The notes beneath the pieces were generated by a model. The model saw nothing but the letters and a program-made list of their open reading frames with translations, made no database searches and was not told the origin of the DNA. The position numbers were made by a program, and so were the translations under genes. Below are positions 1-7,381 of a stretch of DNA of 21,856 bases, piece after piece; position 1 is the stretch's first letter, and the number at the start of each line of letters is the position of its first letter. This stretch comes from JBHIBA01 sp046758845 (lineage in GTDB: Bacteria; UBA8248; JACPRG01; G963555815). The DNA lies in contig JBHIBA010000042.1 of NCBI GenBank assembly GCA_046758845.1, positions 1 through 21,856 of the forward strand, read 5' to 3'.

Positions 1-22
1 GTCAGCGCGAACCCGCACACAA

Positions 23-75
23 CCCCCAGCAGGCCCGGCCACACAGTGCCGGGCCGTCAAAAGTTTTGCTGGGGG
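23..75. repeat. Nested inverted repeat (two-stem structure)
   Basis: An outer stem pairs CCCCCAGCA (23-31) with TGCTGGGGG (67-75). An inner stem pairs GGCCCGG (32-38) with CCGGGCC (49-55) around a 10-base loop. The left arms are directly adjacent; the right arms are separated by 11 bases that include AAAAGTTTT. Read on the plus strand, the inner hairpin followed shortly by TTTT resembles an intrinsic terminator for a gene left of the window, but the outer stem is more than a terminator needs. It could instead be a mobile palindromic repeat. Confidence 0.5.
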
Positions 76-80
76 GGCGG

Positions 81-132
81 GGGGGGCGCCTTACAAAGCT
101 TGTCCCGAGCGCAGCCGAGGGAAGCGCCCCCC
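81..132. repeat. Imperfect inverted repeat, possible REP-like element
   Basis: GGGGGGCGC (81-89) pairs with GCGCCCCCC (124-132). Between them, around 101-122, lies a second imperfect palindrome of the form TCCCGAG...CGAGGGA. Such short GC-rich palindromes with a GAGCGCAGCCGAGG core resemble dispersed intergenic repeats of many environmental bacteria. That resemblance is from memory, and only one copy is visible here. Confidence 0.35.
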
Positions 133-294
133 GCTCCATCTCTCCTCTCCCGCCCAGAAAGTCTGTCTTCGCCCTGGCGCCTTTCGTTCCGGTCTGTGGC
201 AGGGAACTCTTTTGAACACGCGTGCCCCGTCAGAACGCTCACGGCGGGCTCCGCGACGGCAGGGGAGCCCCCGTCCGAGCTTCGCCGCCTTCCC

Positions 295-438
295 TCAGTT
301 GGAGTTGGCCATGGCCACGAAGGAGTCGCACAGGAAGACAGTGACGAACCAGCCGCGGTCTAGCAGGTATCCGAACTGCTCTGGCCTGTTCATCACGAGC
401 CCATAGCGCAGATCCACGTCGTAACCGAAACCGTTCAT
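295..438 (-). CDS. Small ORF downstream of ftsZ, 47 aa, unknown
   Basis: I do not recognise this product. It is a 47-codon ORF from ATG at 438 to TGA at 295. It is preceded by a good Shine-Dalgarno AGGAG (449-453) with a 10-base spacing. The protein starts MNGFGYDVDLRYGLV and contains a moderately hydrophobic stretch near its end (WFVTVFLCDSFVAMA, about residues 30-44). It has one Cys and no known motif. It lies 106 bases after the ftsZ stop on the same strand, so it could be the last gene of the division transcript or a separate small gene. Codons are mostly C/G-ending, like the neighbours. The evidence is the ribosome-binding site, strand and composition only; a chance ORF is possible. Confidence 0.45.
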   Translation of the reverse strand: MNGFGYDVDLRYGLVMNRPEQFGYLLDRGWFVTVFLCDSFVAMANSN

Positions 439-465
439 CCAAAATCTTCTCCTGTTGAGGGGTCG

Positions 466-523
466 CCCGTTTCGGGTCGTCAGTTATGCGGCGGCGATCC
501 TGTCCCCGCCGCCCTGAGCTGAC
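466..523 (-). terminator. Hairpins after ftsZ, possible terminator or processing site
   Basis: GTCAG (479-483) and GCGGCGG (488-494) pair with CCGCCGC (506-512) and CTGAC (519-523), giving a two-part stem with an internal loop. Next on the minus strand comes a short CCCG-TTT-CGGG hairpin (466-476). This is just downstream of the ftsZ stop at 545. No T-tract follows, so it is not a textbook intrinsic terminator; it could be a stability or processing structure between ftsZ and the small ORF. Confidence 0.35.
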
Positions 524-544
524 CCGCCAGAGCCAAGGGGGGCG

Positions 545-1684
545 TTAATCCGCCCGTTTCCGCAGGAAAGTCGGCGTATCCAGCTCGTCTTCCTCATAGG
601 CCTGGTACGCCAGGGCGCCGCTCGTGGGAAGGGAGACGCCGCCGGCGTGACCGCGGCGGATGTGGGTCGGAATTTCCAGGTCCTCCTTGACGACGGTTTT
701 GAGGTAAGGCTCGCCGGCCTCCTTCTCGCCGAAGCCTGTGGCGATCACGGTGACGGAAATCTGCCCCTGCGTGTTCTCGTCGATCACCGCGCCGAACATG
801 ATGTTGGCTTCGTCGTGAGCCGCCTCGTGAATGAGCTGAGCGGCTTCGTGAATCTCATGAAGGGTCATGTCGGGTCCGCCGGTCACGTTCAAGAGGATCC
901 CCCGGGCGCCGTCAATGGAGGACTCTTCCAACAACGGACTGGAGATGGCCTGCTGAGCGGCATCCAGGGCCCGGTTCTCCCCTGTGGACTGTCCCGTTCC
1001 CATCAGGGCCATCCCCATCTCGGTCATGACGGTCTTCACGTCGGCGAAATCCAGGTTGATCAGACCGGGTTTGGTGACCAGGTTGGCGATCCCCTCCACC
1101 GCCTGGCGCAAGACATCGTTGGCGACGTTGAACGCCTCGAAGAGCGTCGTCGTCCGGGCCACCACGTTCATGAGACGCTGGTTGGGGATGGTGATAACGG
1201 TGTCGCAGGAATCTTTGAGCTCCTTGAGTCCCATTTCGGCCTGCACCAGGCGTCTTCTGCCCTCGAACAAAAAGGGTTTTGTCACAACGGCGACCGTGAG
1301 GGCGCCGCAGTCCCGGGCGATGCTGGCGAGGACCGGTGCCGCCCCCGTTCCCGTTCCCCCGCCCATGCCGGCGGTGACGAAGACCATGTCCGTCGCCACC
1401 ATGAGTTCCGAGATGCGTTCGGCGTCCTCCAGCGCTGATTTCCGTCCGAGGTCCGGGTTCGCCCCCGTGCCGAGGCCTTTGGTGAGTTTTCCCCCCAGTT
1501 GGAGTCGGATCGGCGCGGTCGAACTGTTGAGCGCCTGAAGGTCGGTGTTGGCCGTAATGAATTCGACCCCCCTGACGTTGGCGGCGATCATGGCGTTGAT
1601 GGCGTTCCCTCCGGCTCCCCCAACACCGATGACCTTCAGCCGCGCGCCGATGTTGATCTCCTCTCCCAGTTCAAAAAGCATCAT
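545..1684 (-). CDS. ftsZ: Cell division protein FtsZ
   Basis: FtsZ is the tubulin-like GTPase that polymerises into the cytoplasmic Z-ring and recruits the divisome. The 379-residue product has the N-terminal VGGAGGNA nucleotide-binding loop (about 21-28) and the signature GGGTGTGAAP at 108-117. The T7 loop NLDFAD (210-215) carries the catalytic aspartates. After a short linker comes a conserved C-terminal peptide, DELDTPTFLRKRAD (366-379), the docking site for FtsA and other partners. Length and domain order are normal. Two ATG codons are adjacent (1684 and 1681). An AGGGGG site at 1691-1696 lies 6 bases before the first, and homologues usually begin MLFE, so either may be used. The gene is last in the dcw cluster, 45 bases after ftsA. 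Confidence 0.98.
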   Translation of the reverse strand: MMLFELGEEINIGARLKVIGVGGAGGNAINAMIAANVRGVEFITANTDLQALNSSTAPIRLQLGGKLTKGLGTGANPDLGRKSALEDAERISELMVATDMVFVTAGMGGGTGTGAAPVLASIARDCGALTVAVVTKPFLFEGRRRLVQAEMGLKELKDSCDTVITIPNQRLMNVVARTTTLFEAFNVANDVLRQAVEGIANLVTKPGLINLDFADVKTVMTEMGMALMGTGQSTGENRALDAAQQAISSPLLEESSIDGARGILLNVTGGPDMTLHEIHEAAQLIHEAAHDEANIMFGAVIDENTQGQISVTVIATGFGEKEAGEPYLKTVVKEDLEIPTHIRRGHAGGVSLPTSGALAYQAYEEDELDTPTFLRKRAD

Positions 1685-1729
1685 GCTTGACCCCCTGCCT
1701 AGTGGTAGATGCCCCCAAATCCTGCGGAA

Positions 1730-3003
1730 TCAGTGAAACACCTTGGACAGCACGGACTTCATCTGGTGGCAGACATCCCCGAACCGGCCGGATTGGCCGT
1801 TGCCTGCCACCGGAATGGATTTGATTCTCTCGTTGAGTCCGTATAGAAGAAGACCGATCCCGGTGGCGTGCAGAGGGCTTCGGACCATCTGGACCAAGCC
1901 GCCCCCTACCCCTTCCGGGATCCCCCGACGAACCGGAATACCCACAACCTCCCCGGCGACCTCCGGCATGCCTTCGAGCAGGGTGGACCCGCCGGTGATC
2001 ACCACCCCCGATGCAATCAGCTCTTCGAACCCGCTCTTTTGGATTTCCCGGCGGATCATCCGGAACAGTTCCTCCACGCGCGGCTCGATGATTTCGCAAA
2101 GCACCCGGCGGGACAGGATCCGCGGCTCGCGCCCCCCGATGCTGGGAACCTCGATGGTCTCGTTGCGGCCCACCAGACTGGCCTTCGCGCACCCGTACCG
2201 TCTTTTGATCCGTTCGGCCTCGCGGGTAGGGGTGCGAAGGCCCACGGCCAGGTCTTTGGTGATGTGGTCGCCGCCGACCGGGATGACCGAGGTGTGCTGG
2301 ACGGAGTGATCGTAAAAGATGGCCAAGTCCGTCGTGCCCCCGCCGATGTCGGCGAGGGCCACGCCCAGCTCCCGTTCATCGTCGGTGAGACAGGCGAGCG
2401 AGGAGGCCACCTGCTCCAGCACCAGGGCCTTCACGGGCAGGTCCGCCTGTTCTACGCAGCGGATCAGGTTTTTGGCGGCCGTCACGGAGGCCGTGACGAT
2501 GTGGACCTTGCCCTCCAGCCGCACCCCGGAGATCCCCAGCGGAGCCTGGATGCCGTCCTGGTTGTCCACGATGTATCCCTGGGGGATGACGTGAAGGATC
2601 TGCTGGTCCACGGCATATTGATGGCCTGGGCCGCGTCCAGGACGCGTTCCACGTCGCCCTCGCCGACTTCCGGGCCCCGGACCGCCACGGTGCCGTGGCT
2701 GTTGAAGCTCCGGATGTGTCCGCCGGCGATGCCTACATAGACCTCGTGGACGGGGATGTTGGCCATCCGCTGGGCTTCTCCCACGGCGGAGGCGATCGAG
2801 TCAACCGTCTGCTCGATGTTCACGACCACGCCCTTCCGGAGCCCCTGGGAGGGATGCGTTCCCACCCCCAGGATGTCCAGCAGACCGTCCTGTCCCCGCT
2901 CGGAGATCAGGGCGCACGTCTTCGTCGTCCCGATGTCCAGGGCAAAGATGTAGCCTCCTTTTCGGCCCGCCTTCTGCCCTCGTCCATGCGCCCAGCCAAT
3001 CAT
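1730..3003 (-). CDS. ftsA: Cell division protein FtsA, interrupted by one-base frameshift
   Basis: FtsA is the actin-like ATPase that tethers FtsZ to the membrane. The first 131 codons (MIGWAHG..., ATG at 3003) include the phosphate-1 motif DIGTTKT (23-29) and read well up to ...AAQAINMP. There the frame goes wrong; the family sequence resumes in another frame as VDQQILHVIPQGY from GTG at 2611. One base is missing near 2611-2612: ATGCC-GTGGAC should read ATGCCnGTGGAC. Restoring it gives 424 residues with phosphate-2 DIGGGTTDL (219-227), VITGGSTLLEG and a C-terminal amphipathic helix ending SVLSKVFH, a normal FtsA. The start overlaps the ftsQ stop (ATGA). Both halves are intact and the gene is usually needed for division, so a sequencing or assembly error is likelier than true loss. 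Confidence 0.9.
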
Positions 3004-3872
3004 CGGACGATCACCCGGCTCCCCATGGAGAGATCCACCTGCCCCGGCCAGGGTTTCCCCCGCCAGTGGCTGACCAGGACGGCGAACCGCCTCAATCCCT
3101 GTTCCATCTCCCGGGGAGACAGCCGGACGAGTGTCGCCTGTCCCCTCGGCCCCAACATGTCCATCAAGAGGGTTCCTTCGGTGGAAAATCCGCTCAGTTC
3201 CACCGCCGCCAGCCGGACCCCGCCTTTGCGAACTTTGGGCCAAACGGCGTGATAGGCGCGAATGGTCGCCAATCCCGCTTCCAGGGCCTCGCCGGAAAGG
3301 GCCCGTCCGGCGTCGAATTTTTTGGAAGTCCGCCCCGCCTCAAGTCCCCGCAGGACCGGGAACTTTCCCGAGCCCGCCCCCGCTTCGGCGAGAATGATGC
3401 CCTCTTCGTCAATGAGGTACCTGCCCTTATTGCCCGTCGGGGCGAACACCCCCCAAGGCTTTCGCTCGACCACCTCCACCCGCAGGGTCCCCGGCAGATT
3501 GCGGGAAAGCGAGGCGGAGCGAACCCACGGGTGGCCCTCAATGCGCAGGCGAAGGGCCTCCAGGTCGAGGGCCAGGAGATTGTCGCCCCTTCGGAGGCCC
3601 AGGCGCGCCATGACCACCGAGCGGCTCAGGTGGGCCGTCCCCGCCACCTCTACGCGCTGGACACGAAAGTACGGACTCACCAGCGACCAGCGGTACAGGG
3701 ATTCGGTGCCATAAAGGAGGGCGATGACCGCGGCCCCGTAGACCGCCCTGCGGAGCCAAAGCCACATCGCAGGGGCTCCGGTCCGTTTTCTCTGGACGGC
3801 GTCGGTCCGGGACTGCGCCCGTTTCCGCTTCCGCAGATGCCCGGCGGGGGCGGCAATTGCGCTCGGACTCAC
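3000..3872 (-). CDS. ftsQ: Cell division protein FtsQ
   Basis: FtsQ is a bitopic divisome protein that links early ring components to FtsL/FtsB and the septal synthases. The 290-residue product has a basic cytoplasmic tail (residues 1-40, rich in Arg/Lys) and one membrane segment (about 41-60). A periplasmic POTRA domain follows (about 70-138, FRVQRVEVAGTAHLSRSVV...), then the FtsQ beta domain. The start is GTG at 3872, chosen because a strong GGGGGAGGG site lies 6 bases upstream and no better ATG follows before the membrane segment. It sits directly after murB (15-base gap), with no ddl between them, and its stop overlaps the ftsA start. Identity rests on domain layout and position; FtsQ sequences are poorly conserved. 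Confidence 0.93.
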   Translation of the reverse strand: MSPSAIAAPAGHLRKRKRAQSRTDAVQRKRTGAPAMWLWLRRAVYGAAVIALLYGTESLYRWSLVSPYFRVQRVEVAGTAHLSRSVVMARLGLRRGDNLLALDLEALRLRIEGHPWVRSASLSRNLPGTLRVEVVERKPWGVFAPTGNKGRYLIDEEGIILAEAGAGSGKFPVLRGLEAGRTSKKFDAGRALSGEALEAGLATIRAYHAVWPKVRKGGVRLAAVELSGFSTEGTLLMDMLGPRGQATLVRLSPREMEQGLRRFAVLVSHWRGKPWPGQVDLSMGSRVIVR

Positions 3873-3887
3873 GTTGTGCCCTCCCCC

Positions 3888-4808
3888 TCACGCCTCATCG
3901 TCGGCCCCTCCCACGCGGTGGATCTCCAGCTCCAGCTCGTTTCCGATCCGGCGCTGGATCTCTTGAACCAACTGCTCGACATCTTGAGCCGTGGCCTGTC
4001 CGCGGTTCACGATGAAGTTTGCATGGACCGGGGAAACCTCTGCGTCGCCGACGCGATAGCCCTTGAGGCCCGCCTCCTCGATCAGCCGGCCGGCCGATTC
4101 GCCGGCCGGGTTCTTGAACACCGAGCCGGCGCTGGGCTGACTGAGGGGCTGTGTCTGTCGCCGGGCGCGCACGCGGCGGCGGATGTCATCGAGCACGTCT
4201 TTTCTCGGACGACTCCGGAATCGGATGGAGGCGCCCACGATGGCTCCCACGACGGGGTAGGCAGTCCGCCGGTAACCGAACCCGATCTCCCTCCCCGCTA
4301 CCAGCCAGAATCGCCCCTCTCCATCCACCACCTCCACGGCCTCGACCACGTCGCCGATGAATTCGCTGGAGGTCCCGCTGTTCAGGATCAGGGCCCCCCC
4401 CACCGTGCCGGGAACTCCGGCGAGGAATTCCGCCCCGCCGAGGTCGGCCTCGGCCGCCCGGCGCAGCAGGTCCCCCACCTGGGCGCCAGCGCCGGCGTAG
4501 ACCAACCCCCCGCAGGCCGTGCGCGACAGCAACCGGATCTGGTCAAACCCCTTACCGAGCGTGACGACGATCCCCCGAAGCCCCCGGTCCGAGACGAGGA
4601 GGTTCGTCCCCCCGCCCACGACTCGAATGGGGATGCAGTCCGCGTTGCCCCGGGAGAGGACTTCCCGCAGGGCGTCCAGGCTCTCCGGGACGACCCACGC
4701 GTCCGCCGTCCCGCCGATGCGGTAGGACGTGCGCTCGCGCATGGGCACGTCGGTCCGGACCTGAGCGTTCACGCGTGTTAGCCAGTCCAACCAGCTCTCC
4801 CGGTCCAT
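3888..4808 (-). CDS. murB: UDP-N-acetylenolpyruvoylglucosamine reductase MurB (type II)
   Basis: MurB is the FAD enzyme that reduces UDP-GlcNAc-enolpyruvate to UDP-MurNAc with NADPH in the cytoplasm. The 306 residues show the FAD-binding GGGTNLLVSD (65-74), GVPGTVGGA (131-139) and YRRTAY (179-184). The catalytic serine is in GSVFKNP (228-234), and a C-terminal Glu lies in LELEIHRVG. The short length and lack of the extra Tyr-loop insertion fit the type II form. ATG at 4808 is preceded by GAGGA, 6 bases upstream, inside the end of murC. Only 7 bases separate the genes, which implies co-translation. Confidence 0.97.
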   Translation of the reverse strand: MDRESWLDWLTRVNAQVRTDVPMRERTSYRIGGTADAWVVPESLDALREVLSRGNADCIPIRVVGGGTNLLVSDRGLRGIVVTLGKGFDQIRLLSRTACGGLVYAGAGAQVGDLLRRAAEADLGGAEFLAGVPGTVGGALILNSGTSSEFIGDVVEAVEVVDGEGRFWLVAGREIGFGYRRTAYPVVGAIVGASIRFRSRPRKDVLDDIRRRVRARRQTQPLSQPSAGSVFKNPAGESAGRLIEEAGLKGYRVGDAEVSPVHANFIVNRGQATAQDVEQLVQEIQRRIGNELELEIHRVGGADDEA

Positions 4809-4815
4809 GAGATCC

Positions 4816-6279
4816 TCAGGCCGCCTCCCCGCCGGCTCGGTCCCGTTTCAAGGAGTTCACGGAGCTTGCGACAACTTCCCCCTGAAGCCGTTTCACAAAC
4901 TCCGGGGCCACCTTCCACACGTCCCCGGCTCCCAGGGTGATGACCAGGTCTCCCGGTTTCACCGATTCGAGGAGAAACGACTGGGCCTCCTCCAACCCCT
5001 CGATGAAATCCACGGCCACAGTTTTCCGGGCGCGGACCCCATTGGAAATCTGGCGGGCGTCCACCCCGGCGATGGGCGTTTCCCCCGCAGGGTAAATGGG
5101 CAATACTCCCAACCGGTCGGCCTCATCGAAGGCCGCGAAGAATTCCGTCAACAGGCTTTGCGTCCGGCTGTAGCGGTGGGGCTGAAAGACCACGACGATC
5201 CTGCGCTTCGGCCAGGACCCCCGGGCGGCCGCCAGGACGGTCCGGATCTCTTTTGGATGATGGCCGTAGTCGTCCACGACGGTGATCCCGTTCACCTCCC
5301 CGATCTGCTCAAACCTGCGCCCGATCCCGCTGAACTCCTCCAGCGCCCGCTGGACGGAGCCGAAGTCGATGCCGAACTCCGTTCCGACCGCCAGCGCCGC
5401 CATGGCGTTGGAGACGTTGTGGCGCCCGCGCAGGCGGATGCGGACGCGTCCCAGCTGGGAAGTCGCGCGATATGCGGTGAAGAGCATCCCCTCTGAGTCG
5501 GGCATGACGTCGCGGGCGGTGTAGTCGGCGGCCCCTTCGAGGCTGTACGTCACGGCCTTTCGCTCGATGCGGGGGATCAGGGCTCGAAGGGGCTCGTCGT
5601 CGGCGCAAAGGACCGAGAAGCCATAGAAGGGGACCTTGTTGATGAATTCCCAGAAGGCTTCCCGGACGGCATCGAAGCTGCCGTAATAATCCAGATGCTC
5701 GGCGTCGATGTTGGTCACAACGGCCACCGTGGGAATCAATCGCAGAAACGAACCGTCGCTCTCGTCGGCCTCGGCCACCAGATACTCCCCGCTTCCCCAA
5801 TGCGCGTGGCTCCCCAGGCTGTTCACCCGGCCCCCGACGATCGTGGTGGGGTCGAGCCCTCCCTCCGCCAGGACGGCGGCCACCAGCGAAGTGGTCGTCG
5901 TCTTGCCGTGGGCGCCCGCCACCGCCACGCCGTACTTCATGCGCATCAGCTCGGCCAGCATCTCCGCCCTGGGAATGACGGGGATCTTCCGGCGCCGGGC
6001 CGCTGCCACCTCCGGGTTGGAGGCCGCCACGGCCGAGGAGTAAACCAGGACGTCCACATCCCGGACGTGTTCCGGCGCGTGTCCCCGGAAGACCTTCGCG
6101 CCCAGACCGGCCAGCCGGCGGGTGACCTCCGATTCGGCGACGTCCGACCCGCTGACCTCGTAGCCCACGTTCATCAGAAGCTCGGCCAGGCCCGACATGC
6201 CCACACCGCCGATGCCCACAAAGTGCACCCGCCGGCAGCGGACGAGGAAGGGGTGTTTCTCAATGGAAGTCGCGATCAA
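4816..6279 (-). CDS. murC: UDP-N-acetylmuramate--L-alanine ligase MurC
   Basis: MurC adds L-Ala to UDP-MurNAc using ATP, the first step of stem-peptide synthesis. The 487 residues have the substrate-binding GIGGVGMSG (22-30), the ATP P-loop AGAHGKTTTT (121-130), the EADESDGSF motif and an HNVSNAMAA segment. They end with the usual Mur-ligase C-terminal domain (VVVFQPHRYSRT). The start is an unusual TTG at 6279, chosen because GGAGGG lies 7 bases upstream (6287-6292) and no other start codon lies before the nucleotide-fold motif. The gene overlaps the end of murG by 20 bases, so translation is probably coupled. Confidence 0.97.
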   Translation of the reverse strand: MIATSIEKHPFLVRCRRVHFVGIGGVGMSGLAELLMNVGYEVSGSDVAESEVTRRLAGLGAKVFRGHAPEHVRDVDVLVYSSAVAASNPEVAAARRRKIPVIPRAEMLAELMRMKYGVAVAGAHGKTTTTSLVAAVLAEGGLDPTTIVGGRVNSLGSHAHWGSGEYLVAEADESDGSFLRLIPTVAVVTNIDAEHLDYYGSFDAVREAFWEFINKVPFYGFSVLCADDEPLRALIPRIERKAVTYSLEGAADYTARDVMPDSEGMLFTAYRATSQLGRVRIRLRGRHNVSNAMAALAVGTEFGIDFGSVQRALEEFSGIGRRFEQIGEVNGITVVDDYGHHPKEIRTVLAAARGSWPKRRIVVVFQPHRYSRTQSLLTEFFAAFDEADRLGVLPIYPAGETPIAGVDARQISNGVRARKTVAVDFIEGLEEAQSFLLESVKPGDLVITLGAGDVWKVAPEFVKRLQGEVVASSVNSLKRDRAGGEAA

Positions 6280-7366
6280 CGGGCTTCCCTCCGCGTGCCA
6301 CCGTGGCGCAAAGTTGCGCGATTCGGGCCGCCGCCCCCGGTTTCGCTTCCGAGCGTCCCGCTTCGGACATGGCGCGCAGCCGGTCCGGATCGCCCAACAA
6401 CGCCTCCACCTCGCTCGCCAGACGCGCGTCCAGTTCGTCCTGAGGGATCACCACCGCCGCCGCCCCGGCGGAGACGGCGTTGGCCTCCTGATGATGGTCG
6501 GCTCCGGCGGGCAAGGGGACCAAAACGGCCGGAACGCCGGCCGTGATGAGTTCGGAAACGGTCAAGGCGCCGGCCCGCGCGATGGCCAGGTCGGCTCGGC
6601 GGTAGGCCGAGGCCATCTCCTCCAAAAACGCAGAAACCTCCGCTTCGAAGCCCGCCTCCCGGTACGCCCGGCCCACCCGTTCCCGATCCAACTTCCCCGT
6701 CGCGTGAACCGCCCGCAGTTTCAGACCGCGGGCCTTCCAGACGGGCAGGGCGCGGCACAGGACCTCGTTGAGGACCCGAGACCCCTGGCTGCCGCCGAAG
6801 ACGAGGAGCGTCGGGGTCTCCCCGGCCGCCCGGCCCAACGGAGGCCCGGAAGCCAGGGCCTCGATCTCGGGCCGCAGGGGATTTCCCGTCTCCACGCAAA
6901 CCTTCGGCCTGAAGTGGCCACGGGCTTCGGGGAACCCCAAGGCCACGGCCCGAGCGAACCTCGACAAGAATCGATTGGCCGCGCCGGGACGCGCGTTCTG
7001 CTCCATCAAGACGATTGGACGCCCGGCGCACCAGGCGGCCAGAGCCGCCGGGACGCTCGCGTATCCCCCGGTTCCGAACACGACCCGAGGCCGAAACCGG
7101 AAGAGAATCCAGATAGAGGCCATCACCCCGATGGCCAGAAGGGCCAGCGAGCTCAGCCGCTCGCCGAAGGTCTTTCCCTTGAGGCCCCCCGCAGGGATCA
7201 GACGGTAAGGGAGCCGTGACGCGCCGAGAATTTCCCGGTCCAACGGCCGTTTCGCCCCCACCAGCAGGACTTCGCCGCCGGGAAATAACTCCAGCCAGGC
7301 GCGGGCCACCGTGATAGCCGGCACCAGGTGCCCCCCTGTGCCCCCTCCCGCAATGAGAAGCCTCAA
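6260..7366 (-). CDS. murG: Lipid II synthase MurG (GlcNAc transferase)
   Basis: MurG transfers GlcNAc from UDP-GlcNAc to lipid I on the inner membrane face, giving lipid II. The 368 residues begin MRLLIAGGGTGGHLVPA, with the lipid-I-binding GGGTGGH at 7-13. Other family motifs are EQNARPGAANR, a second glycine loop FGGSQGSRVLNE, and the UDP-GlcNAc pocket RAGALTVSEL...GVPAVLVPLP followed by DHHQEANA. The start is TTG at 7366: an upstream ATG at 7379 is out of frame, and a GGGAG lies about 7 bases before the TTG. It follows ftsW by 15 bases and its 3' end overlaps murC. Confidence 0.97.
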   Translation of the reverse strand: MRLLIAGGGTGGHLVPAITVARAWLELFPGGEVLLVGAKRPLDREILGASRLPYRLIPAGGLKGKTFGERLSSLALLAIGVMASIWILFRFRPRVVFGTGGYASVPAALAAWCAGRPIVLMEQNARPGAANRFLSRFARAVALGFPEARGHFRPKVCVETGNPLRPEIEALASGPPLGRAAGETPTLLVFGGSQGSRVLNEVLCRALPVWKARGLKLRAVHATGKLDRERVGRAYREAGFEAEVSAFLEEMASAYRRADLAIARAGALTVSELITAGVPAVLVPLPAGADHHQEANAVSAGAAAVVIPQDELDARLASEVEALLGDPDRLRAMSEAGRSEAKPGAAARIAQLCATVARGGKPVDRDFH

Positions 7367-7381
7367 GGTTCGGCTCCCAGG

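Larger units (their letters stand above)
1..294. other. Noncoding window edge with inverted repeats
   Basis: No ORF here has a convincing product, ribosome-binding site or family motif on either strand. The left half is dominated by inverted repeats and G-runs (described separately). The right half (133-294) lies downstream of a small minus-strand ORF. It contains one GC-rich hairpin, GGGCTCC at 246-252 pairing with GGAGCCC at 264-270 across an 11-base loop. That hairpin could end the small transcript, but no U-tract follows it. Confidence 0.5.

Noticed and set aside
3066..4781. Long plus-strand open frame (571 codons)
   Set aside because: Antisense shadow of ftsQ and murB; no family motifs.
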